The notes under the pieces were generated by a model, which saw only the letters and a program-made list of their open reading frames with translations, did no database searches and was not told where the DNA came from. Of a stretch of DNA of 64,000 nt, positions 54,991 through 64,000 are shown in pieces. The position numbers and the translations under genes are program-made. This DNA is from Brienomyrus brachyistius. Taxonomy: Eukaryota; Chordata; Actinopteri; Osteoglossiformes; Mormyridae. How positions within the stretch are numbered: the stretch's first letter is position 1; each line of letters starts with the position of its first letter. The stretch covers positions 930,001 to 994,000 of the forward strand of contig NC_064540.1 of NCBI RefSeq assembly GCF_023856365.1. The letters are read 5' to 3'.

Positions 54991-56084
54991 GTCCTTAACA
55001 GAAATAAATATGGCCATTGGTCTGACGCCATTACTGATTTGTCTTGCGTTTGCGGTTTCCACCTTGAGTGAGGCTGGGCGTTCCTGTGAACTTGTAAATC
55101 GACTTTAATTCATTTGTTAACGCATACGGTTGCAAGAAGAAGTGTCCATGTTATCTTATTTTAAACATAGCTCTATGATTAGCACCGTACCAGGGAAGGT
55201 TCCTGTCTGTTCCTGTGAGGGTGTGTTGGTGTATGTGGAGGTTTCATAATCTTTCTCTGTTGCACAGATTTCGTCCAGATTTTCTCCTGCAGTCCGGAAA
55301 CACAAGTAGGAGAATTGGTGTCTCTAAATGGCCCACAGTGTGTGTGCGTGTGTGTGTGTGTGTGTGTGTGAGGCACAGCACTGTGTTGGGTAAACAGTAA
55401 TGGAGGATATATGGGAAATAATATGACAGCCATTTATCCAGGAGAGAATGAATACAAAATATAAATAAATGTGTTATCTGTTGTTTCGCAGTAACATTAA
55501 ACATTAATTCTGCTGTCCACAGTATGAAATTGTAATATAGACCAATTAATTTAAATGTATCCATCTGTGTGTTAAAATCACATGAATATATGTATATTTA
55601 TTTTGCGTGTGTCTGGCACACCCTTCTTTAAAATGGGGGGGGCTGTGCCATTATAGCATAGCAATAGTATCCCTTATTTTAATTTCTTCACTATTGCCTA
55701 GATTTCTTACTTCCTGTATTGTTCCTTTGTGTTGGTACTTGGCCCAGGTTCAAGGAAATAATCAGCCAGGCTTTTTTTTTTGTTCCCAGTCTGGCTCTAT
55801 TCCGGCTCGGCACGTGGGCGCGGAAAGGGCCGGAGGCGTTAGCTGACCTGTCGCTCGGAGCTCCACACCCGAACCGCCAGCTGGCGTTTTCACGGAAAAC
55901 GGACCGCTCGTCTGCCGGCAAACGGACGCTGCTACAGAGCGAGTGAGACGGCTGGTGCCGGACGGGCGTTTGGCACATTTAAATGGGGAGAGCAATGAGT
56001 TACGAGCTAAGGGCTGCTAGATACTGGGGAGGCTCAGCCATGCTTGCGTAAGTCCTCAGCAGTGCAATGCAAAACACAGCGGTT

Positions 56085-56165
56085 ACATTTTTGTGACACT
56101 CTATGGGATCCAAGCCCATGACCTTCACATTTTTAGTGCAAGGCTCTTATTGAGCTACAGGATGG
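56085..56165 (-). mobile_element. tRNA-like SINE head fragment
   Basis: The minus strand reads CTGTAGCTCAATAAGAGCCT then GGTCATGGGCTTGGATCCC, matching the usual A and B box layout of a tRNA-derived SINE. It lacks the variable loop and acceptor-stem pairing of a working tRNA gene, so it is called a SINE fragment, not a tRNA. Confidence 0.5.
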
Positions 56166-57424
56166 GTGCTATCCATCCCCAGCCTCTGCCTGGCGCACAA
56201 AAGCTAAAACGATTACACAGGTGTCCACTGGAGAGCAGTCAAGAGAGCAAAGTAGAATTACGTTGTCCGTCCTGCTGTCCCAGTTCTCCTCACCAGGCCC
56301 AGCAAGCCTGAGTCCCCAGCACCCTGCCTGACCTCAGGTGACTGTCAGGTACCCCCCCCCCCACCCACATCCATGTGAGCAGCAACAGAACATTCAGAAA
56401 ATGATCCACGTCTTGGCGCCCATGCAGAGCTCTGCTCGCCTGTGGCCTCCTTGTGCTACTCGCATGACCAAAACGGTGGCATATCCTTCCACGATTGAAA
56501 AGAGGGGCATTCTACCAAGTCTTTTTACTTGGACGAATCTTTTTCAACAAAGTGCTGCTACATGTGAAATAATAACACCGGTCACAGGAATTATTTTAAG
56601 CCTGGGACTGTTTTCGAGTAAGATATAATGAATGTTTTCCGGGGAATCTATCCAGCGACTGCGAAAACACACCAGCTGTCTTCGGGGGGAACTACTTAGT
56701 ATTTATTGCATGGGCAGCAACAAAGGGAAAAAAAACGACATCATTGCTTGTGGAAAGTAGTGATATGAATAACAGAGAGAACTGGGCATGATTGGGGAGC
56801 GGGGCAGGCCGGTGCACCTTGACAGACGTGGGGATGCCGCTTCCACAAACTTTTGAGTCTCTCTGATGCTTTTTTTCCTTTTTTTATAGAGTTATTTATT
56901 TTTATTTTTTGAGGAAAACGCATAGCCAAGCAAGTCTGATATCGCAGTCTTCACCCACTGGCAAATAAGGCAGCCGGCTCGGGTAATCCAGGCCCGAATG
57001 ACTCCTCGGTCCCACAGTCCTTTACGGTGGAAAATACAACGCACACCTGAAGACGGTTCATACTCAATTTCCTGCCTCAGCAGGAGGCTTCACCGTGACA
57101 GTTTTTTCCCCGTGAGGAGAACCTGCTCGGTGATTCTGTTGCCTCGGTGGGCAGTGTTCACTGCCTAAAACTGTAATTTATTTATTTATTTATTTTTTTG
57201 CTCCGTGTTGATTTGGTCACTCCCGGGCTGTCAGCCAGTGCCCAGGGCAAATGGCAGCGACTTCGGAAATGGCTGTAGGAATCACCTGATGTAGAGATAG
57301 ACGGATGGAACCGGGACTTTCGGGCTACAGGGTTAGGAGCGATGCGGAGTGAAAGTGAAAGACGGCTTCAGCACCACGGAAGTCTGCAAGAGAACCGGTA
57401 TCAGGAGGCGGGAAGGGAAGCTGC

Positions 57425-57645
57425 CGGAATTTGGCCACAAAGTTCTTCAGCAGGCTGGAACTCATGATTAGAAGGTCAACAGCTCAAAGTCCAGAACAGG
57501 CAGACTTAAGCCCCGGGGGTGCTGCATGCTGGCTGACCCTGTCCTGTGACCCCCCCCCCCACACACACACATGTCTCTGAAGATGAAGTAGGCGAAAAGG
57601 GAATTTCCATTTCCCCATGGGGATTAATAAAGAATTGCTATTCAA
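57425..57645 (+). mobile_element. Possible SINE fragment with GGGATTAATAAAG tail
   Basis: CATGATTAGAAGGTCAACAG resembles a SINE tRNA-like region, and TTTCCCCATGGGGATTAATA + AAGAAT is a tail seen in teleost retroposons. An 11-base C run and a short CA tract lie inside. Edges are uncertain. Confidence 0.4.
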
Positions 57646-58016
57646 AATCCTTTTATTTCGCTGATAGTTCATAGGCACTGGTTCATTTCAGTTCAATGAA
57701 ACGTTTTTTTTTTTTTTTAAGTGCTCTTGTCAAGCACTTTACCCCATCCTGGTATATTAATCGGACACACACACACTTTACAGGGGGACCAGCAGCACCT
57801 CACATAGGCAGGCTGGAGGGCAGGAAGGACTGAGACCACTAAACTGTGGTGCGTCAGAGAGGCAGCGTTATCTGACGCTTTGATAAGCGTTTCGGGCTGC
57901 CATGTTGGCGAGGACGCCACATAAAATTACACTGATATGGAGCTTGGTGGAGGCAAAACTGCGAGATAGGGATGGGGGTAGGCAGACCGAGGAGATCTGC
58001 GCAGGTTAGCACAGGG

Positions 58017-58017
<1 letters not shown>

Positions 58018-58048
<31 letters not shown>

Positions 58049-58100
58049 GCGTGGTTGATGCCTTGAATGCATATGTGCCCCCCCCCCCCCCCCCCCCCCC
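58018..58100. repeat. G30 tract facing C23 tract (inverted pair)
   Basis: Thirty G (58018-58047), a 30-nt spacer, then 23 C (58078-58100). The two tracts are perfectly complementary and could form a 23-bp G:C hairpin with a 30-nt loop on either strand, or G-quadruplex/i-motif structures. True lengths may be affected by assembly error. Confidence 0.85.
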
Positions 58101-58849
58101 ATCATCAGGCGGCTCACAAAGAGACACACGGATTCCATATATATTCATCTCATGGCAGCAGCTGGACTTACAAGCCCGTCAGCGTCGCCACGGCCGACAA
58201 AAAGCGTGGAAACGAAACAATAAATCTGTATTATTCCGCTGGCTTTGCTGCCGCCGTCGCGATCTGCCGATTTCAGGGCCCGATAAGCTTTCCTCTTTAT
58301 TGTTGATGGGATTATTTTGCAATCACGGCATAAATGCTTCCGCGCGGCGGCCGAAAATGATTTCATTTGTAGTATGGAGACCCGACATACGAATGTATTT
58401 CCTCTCCTAATATGGGGATGGGGGAGCGCGGTGGGGTCGGGGTGCGGCTGGCGGGCGAGGCAGGTGATAACGACTGTTGTCATTGATTCAGTCCAGTTCC
58501 CCCTCTGTGCTTGTCTGCTCTGCTCGTTTTACCCCTGGTTCAGTCAGACTACACTACAAACACATCCAGAAACACACAACCACAGTGTGTCAGGCTTCCT
58601 CATGCACCATCGCCTCTATGTGTCTCATGGGCCAGACATAAAGAGAATTTCCCCACTGTTACGAGTAAAATATTGCCATTCTGATACACTTGGTTTATAG
58701 GCTCCAAGCCGTCATATTTATATTGGAGTCCGGCTGTTTTCTTACTGCGACGTCCCTGCCCGTCACATGGTTCAGAATCCTAACCAATCACATATGTTTG
58801 TTTAGCTGTCACTTTTATCTAAAGTTACAGACATTTCCGAGAGGGAGCA

Positions 58850-58960
58850 GGGTCAGGCAGTTCCTGGAGCAAGTGAGAAATCACTCCACTGACCCCTAGA
58901 TTCAAAGCAGTGACCTATTGATCCGACATCCCAGCATCCAGCTGAGCCACACAACCCCCC
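58850..58960 (-). mobile_element. tRNA-like SINE fragment
   Basis: The minus strand reads TTGTGTGGCTCAGCTGGATG (A-box-like) and later GTCACTGCTTTGAATCTAGG (B-box-like). It is a decayed relative of the 25310-25500 family. Confidence 0.5.
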
Positions 58961-61405
58961 CAATTATGGGCTCCCTGCTGACCCCCCCCCCCCCCCCCAC
59001 CTTAAATAAATAAGGCATTCTCTTATTTACATGAAGCACAACCATTAGGAAGTCGTCAGCCCTCTGGCGCCCCCTACAGGCCGGGCACGTAATGCGAGAC
59101 CACCTGCAGCAGTTTCTCTCGGGCAGATAGGGGTTAATACCACCTTGCCTGGCGCAGGAAAGATAGGCGTAAATGAAAAGTGCTTTCGGTGAGGCAATAA
59201 ATCACCTCTCTATATAAAATGAGTGTAAAACTGTAATAAAGCTTAATAATGTTCACACTTCTGAGATTTATGCTGCGCTGAATTAAACATTAGATTTGAA
59301 ACTGCGATTTGATTCACGGCAGCCGGCCGCTGTTTTGTTTCCATATTGACTCTTTATGATTAGTGTAGCGTACATCGCAGCTGTAATGAAAACGCGCAGG
59401 GTAATTGGGTTTTTAATGGGTTTGCATATCCATACGATTTTAGCAGTTGTCAGCTAACAGCCCGTTTTAGGAGTGCCGCTGCGCCGTTTCTCTGACGGGA
59501 AAGGTCCGGAACGTGGCCATCGCTCAGCCCTGATATTCATCAGAAGGGTCTGCTTCAGCTCACATAGAAATTGTCCTGTCGTAGATATACTGGGGGAAAG
59601 GCGAGATAGAGCTGCTGCCAGGACCGGCACGCATTTTAACGCTCCTTTGGAGGTTGGATGGCGATGGAGACGGAAAGGGGACAACAATGTTTCTTCTCCC
59701 GGCTTGTCAGAGTTGGGAAATTGAATCCCTCCGTATCCCAGCGTCGGGCTATAAAACATGCCCCCTTCGCCTCTCCCCCGCTTCTCTTTGTTCCGATTAA
59801 ACCCTGACGCCGGTAATAAACCACCTCCCTTTTCATCGCCCCCCCCCCCCCCCCCCAAACAGGCAGCAGTCCAGGTGGGGGGGAGGAGGACCCCTACATG
59901 GCACGTTAAAATTAAGCCATTATTTAGAGTGATTAAACGTACACCGGGTGTGGATCTTCTCGTGTCGATCGGGACCAAAGAAAGAATGTGGCTATACCTC
60001 CGTGCAGAGTCTCAACTCAAGGTGGACGTGTGCGGGGGGGGGGGGGGGGTCCCATAGGGGTGTCACCTACCTGGGGATTCGTTGTGACACTTAATCTGTG
60101 ACCGTGAATAAATCACAGCTCAGGAGAGTCACAGTAACTGTCACAAAGAGGACTCGCTAAAACAGGACTTCACCAAAAATCAGGACTCTTGGCACCAAGG
60201 AACTACTCTCTGACTCCCTAATAATGTAATAAAGCTGGGGGTACACACTGATTTACCAGTAAACAATTTCATTTAGTTCATTTAACAACTTCGTCGTGCC
60301 TTTTTACTCTGTGATTTCAGCAATAAACATGAATCCTTTATCCTTACACTAATAAAAAGGTCACTACACAAGGTAGAAATCCAAGGTGTTGTAAGATTTT
60401 GGACCACATGCTGCCTCTGGAGACACCATGACCTTTTCTGTTTCCATACAGAGAACAGAAAAAGCACCGACTCATATTAATAGTAATTCTCCGGGTGCCA
60501 GGTAATCTAGCAGTATGACTAGTTATTTACTGTGAGTTATGTAAATAGAGTCACGTGGCCAGAACTCACAGTGCTACCAGTGGGAACAGAAGCTGAATTC
60601 AGTGCCCCAGTGAACCGACATCACGCTAACACGTCTCCTCACTGACACTCACGGGCTGGTTTAGTGCCCTCCGGGAGCGCAGTAAAGGGGGGGGGAGAGA
60701 GAGTTAGGACCATTCCAAGGTGCCCTAAAAAATCTGGAATATAATTGGATCGGTCTGGGTTAGGGGCCCCAATGTGATATGACTTTATGGGGCCCAAAAT
60801 CTCTAGCAGCGCCTCCGGTGCTCCAGTTCTCTGGGATTCAGGATCTTGATCCCCAGGTCTCGCATGAGAAGGAGGCGGGGATCAGTCCGGCATTTGATGC
60901 CTGAATCCAAAGGGATTTAACATGCTGCTAGGAGGGTCTGGCACAACTTAGGTCACACGACGGCACGTTTGGCTGAAAAGGCTGTTTCCGGAGATAAGTC
61001 GGCTCAATGAAGAACTAGAAAAATGGTCGCATGAGATCCATCCAAAGGAATACATGACAACAAAAGAATTGACAAAAAAACACTCATCCATTTTAGTCTG
61101 CGTTACTGAGGAAAAAGCTACGGTGAAGAATTAACAGGGGGAATGGTGCCTCACTGAGTGGCATTGTGGTCTCACATCTGCAGGGCCTGCGGTTGTAGAG
61201 TCTCTCTCTCCATGTTTGCTTGGGTTTCCCCTTATATCGCCATTTCCTCCCACAGTCCACAGACATGCAGGTGACAGACATCCCACCTTAGGCATATTGA
61301 TTTCAGAGAGGGGGATGATTTCAGAGAGGGTGGAGGGGCTGTCCGGGAAGACGGGTTGCAGCAGTAAAATATGCCAAAAAAAACAGATTCCTTGGTCATT
61401 GCACA

Positions 61406-61677
61406 CAGGGACGGATTATGGGTTGTGTGCCCCCCACCACCACCACCAGCACCACCACCACAATTCAAGGGCCCTTGGCAGCCAAACACCCTCCCTATAG
61501 GGTCAGGGGCCCTTGTAGGCAGAGGATCAAAGAATGTAGGCCCTCTAAAATAGACAAACGAAAATACATTGTTGATAAGCGTTGCAAATTGTTTTGGGGT
61601 AGGAGCCCCACGGGCCCCCTGCACCCCAAGGGCCCCTGGGCAGCGGCCCCGCTGGCCCGGTCTATAATCCGTCCCTG
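61406..61677. mobile_element. hAT-like MITE with perfect 8-bp target-site duplication
   Basis: Termini CAGGGACGGATTATGGG and, from the other end, CAGGGACGGATTATAGAC give a perfect 14-bp inverted repeat. The element is flanked by ATTGCACA at 61398-61405 and 61678-61685. The interior is rich in GGGCCC motifs with further inverted pairing (GGGCCCTTGG / CCAAGGGCCC). 272 bp with no intact ORF, so non-autonomous. hAT assignment rests on the 8-bp duplication and CAG...CTG ends. Confidence 0.88.
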
Positions 61678-64000
61678 ATTGCACATCATTCACAGGTGGC
61701 AGGGAGTTGCTGTCAATTTACGGGAGAGTCCCAGGTGGGGTGCCTGAAGTGAACTGCCTTCTCTAAATTGCTCGGTGTACGTACAGTAAGTGTCCTGCAA
61801 GGGACTGCAGTTCCACTCAGGGTGGGTCTCTGTCTTGGTTCCCATAATTCCTGGGTGTGTCCAGGCTCACCAGGGCCCTGTACTGGATACGCAGATATGG
61901 AGGGCAGAGGGAGATTGTTTAAGAATGAACACTGTCCCCTGTTAAAAGGATGCACAAAGCTGTTTTTAAAAGGCGACAGCTGTCTGACCTCATGCGAAGC
62001 CATTTTCTGTTTCACATAACAAGCTCATTCAGCAGGTCTGGCTATCAGCGTAGCTTTTAACAGCCTCACACAAAAGGCTGCTTGTTTATGTACGAGCGAT
62101 GAAGATTTTTAGTTTTTTTAGGGCAGGTGGACAAAGAGGCTTGTGTCCCACAGAAGCCGGTTGGAGAGTGCGACTCTGACGGACACCTCCTCTGTCCTCT
62201 GTGCGTTTTGGTGAGGAACATGGGGAGCGAGAGGAACTGGGAGGTACAATATCACACAATACGACATGAGAAAACTTTATGTATCCTCAGGGAAACTGCT
62301 GCACCACGGCATAACTCTTACCGTGCTTAAAAATACCAAAAGCAAAAAATACAATGCATATCAAAATAAGCTAAGGAATCTAAGTACAACATAAGTACAA
62401 TAAAATACAAGTGGAACACAATAGCAAAAATGCAAGTATAAAGAATAAAAGATGAGGTATTTAAAAAGTGGGAGTGTGCATGCACAAAAATACAGAGTAG
62501 CTTACAGGAGTGCGAAAAATTAAATAGTCAATAAATAAATACTGTTAAAACAGAGTCCAAAAAGCATCACGAAGAAGAAGTGACCAAATCTCCAATAACC
62601 ACCCCCCCCCCCCCGGCTGCTTCCCATATGCCCAGTCAGCCCCCCTCCCCATTCATAACTCCGGGAGTGCCAAGCTCACTCATCCTCCAAATTGCCTATG
62701 AAATATTTCAGCCAAAAAATTAACCACACAAGCGACCAGCTAGGATAAAGGAAGCCCAGCGGTTTGGGGCTGCGGTGTGTCCGGGTGCCAGGCGGCCCTC
62801 TCTCAGCAAAGTACCAAACCTGATTTACTTTGGCCAGAAAGGCATCCGTCTGCACAAATGGGCGAAACTCTTTGTGTTGCTTCGGATTTTACGGAGAGCG
62901 TCTGCAAAGTAAATAAGTGTTAAGAGAAATTTCACAGCTCCCACCGGTCGGAAATGGGGGCCTGCGTGTGACTTAATCGGCGGGCTCTTTGGCAGGAGAG
63001 TGTTGTCCTCCGCGGTGAGTAATAGACTACACGGCTCGGCCTGGCTGCTTAAGGACGTCGGGACAGATGGGGCCGACACAATGGCTTTCAGCACAATGAG
63101 GGGAAAAAGCCGATTTTCTTCCATAGTGTGAATCACGGCGCCGTTAAAAACGATCCCTCGCGTCTTTATACGCCTTAATGGGTTCCTTAATGAGGTATGC
63201 AGAATCATTATCATAACTGTCATGTCACTGCTATCATATGCTATTACTTACATACTTATACGATTTAACTATTAATCCATCCATACATTCATTTCCATGA
63301 CTGCTTATCTAATGCAGGGCCACTGCAAGGCCTAAAGGTTTTCCCAGAATGCACTAGGCTAGGAACACCCTGGATGGGATGTGAGCTATTAATATCAAGC
63401 ATCGAACTAATTACTTAGTTATTATTAGTTTTCATGGCTACATGGTTTCCGTGTGTAGTGATCCATATATATCGAGGCAGTACAGAGCGCGCTCACCGTC
63501 TACATACCTGTTTGCTAGGGAAATAGCAGCTGCTGGAAGAATGAAAACAGTTGGAGGAACCACAACTAGACTGTCATGGTTGTCACACTCACATGGTGTT
63601 CTGTTACCCCAACCCAAGCAGACACCACCCATCAGCAGTGAAAGCGGGGCCCCCACACATACAGTAACTGTCATCCAGGATAATCCATTCATTCATTTAT
63701 TCATTCATACATGCCTTACAGCATCCCTTTTAGCTGTAATCTGGAGAGCACCGGACAGTTGCACCCAGCATTAGGTGACAAACTGTTTGTGCTGTTTTGC
63801 AATTAATGTTCACGGTAAATTTTTTTCTCCCATCCGCTGAAATAGCCCAGGACGCACCAGTGAGCGATTGATTCTGACACACTAAATAGAAGCCGGTGCG
63901 GACGTCTAATTGAGTTCTTTCACAGTCTTTCCCCAGAGTGCTTTGCCACACAGTAATTTTGTTTTCAACGGCAAAGCTAAATTTCTCCCAGTTGTTCAAT

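Larger units (their letters stand above)
46979..64000 (-). other. ptprt: ptprt intron 2 (partial)
   Basis: At least 17 kb upstream of the first MAM exon in the window. Contents: interstitial telomeric repeat (47191-47222), hAT-like MITEs (48564-48745 and 61406-61677), SINE fragments (48905-49030, 56085-56165, 57425-57645, 58850-58960), AT-rich minisatellite (51970-53085), G30/C23 pair (58018-58100), and CpG-rich or unique blocks at about 54.66-54.99, 58.15-58.48 and 59.27-59.46 kb. I searched for the exon with the first MAM cysteines and the signal-peptide exon and did not find them. Confidence 0.75.

Noticed and set aside
55762..55995. Minus-strand peptide with DWEQ, reminiscent of the early MAM domain
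   Set aside because: No C-x-F-D/E before it, no matching splice sites, and a lysine run from a poly-A/T tract follows. Not accepted as the missing exon 2.
56085..56165. Possible tRNA gene on the minus strand
   Set aside because: A and B boxes are recognisable, but the acceptor stem and anticodon arm do not pair properly; better explained as a SINE head.

Overview
The window is eukaryotic and looks like ray-finned fish (probably teleost) nuclear DNA. It is intron-rich and has no prokaryotic operons, but it does have tRNA-derived SINEs, hAT-type and Tc1/mariner-type DNA transposon remnants, many (CA)n/(TA)n microsatellites and very many long poly(G)/poly(C) tracts. The order was judged from sequence style and repeat families, not from a database.

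The only gene I can support is on the minus strand and crosses the whole window. It is a receptor-type protein tyrosine phosphatase of the R2B (MAM-Ig-FNIII) family, best matched to PTPRT. Seven consecutive internal exons were delimited by splice sites and reading phase: 46978-46707 (MAM), 41997-41916 (end of MAM), 40964-40849 (Ig, first half), 36917-36743 (Ig, second half), 27170-26877 (FNIII-1), 10787-10491 (FNIII-2) and 6683-6574 (start of FNIII-3). Their lengths are 272, 82, 116, 175, 294, 297 and 110 nt. All phases join without a break to give 448 complete codons. By my recollection of the family these are exons 3-9. Exons 1-2 (signal peptide, start of MAM) and everything after the start of FNIII-3 (membrane segment, phosphatase domains) were not found here; the latter should lie to the left of position 1.

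Layout from left to right (opposite to transcription): 1-6573 intron 9 (partial); 6684-10490 intron 8; 10788-26876 intron 7; 27171-36742 intron 6; 36918-40848 intron 5, about 65% of which is one 2.56-kb minisatellite; 40965-41915 intron 4, with a GGTGGA-type repeat close to the splice acceptor and a C28 tract; 41998-46706 intron 3, with a strong CTCF-like motif; 46979-64000 intron 2 (partial), with an interstitial telomeric repeat, a 1.1-kb AT-rich minisatellite, a G30/C23 inverted pair and a hAT-type MITE with a perfect 8-bp target-site duplication.

I found no RNA gene, no second protein gene and no novel multi-gene system. The long apparent ORFs at 37.6-40.4 kb and 51.9-53.1 kb are tandem-repeat artefacts. 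The best leads are the intronic tandem arrays next to the Ig exons, the G30/C23 palindrome, and several transposon insertions whose target-site duplications can be read directly.
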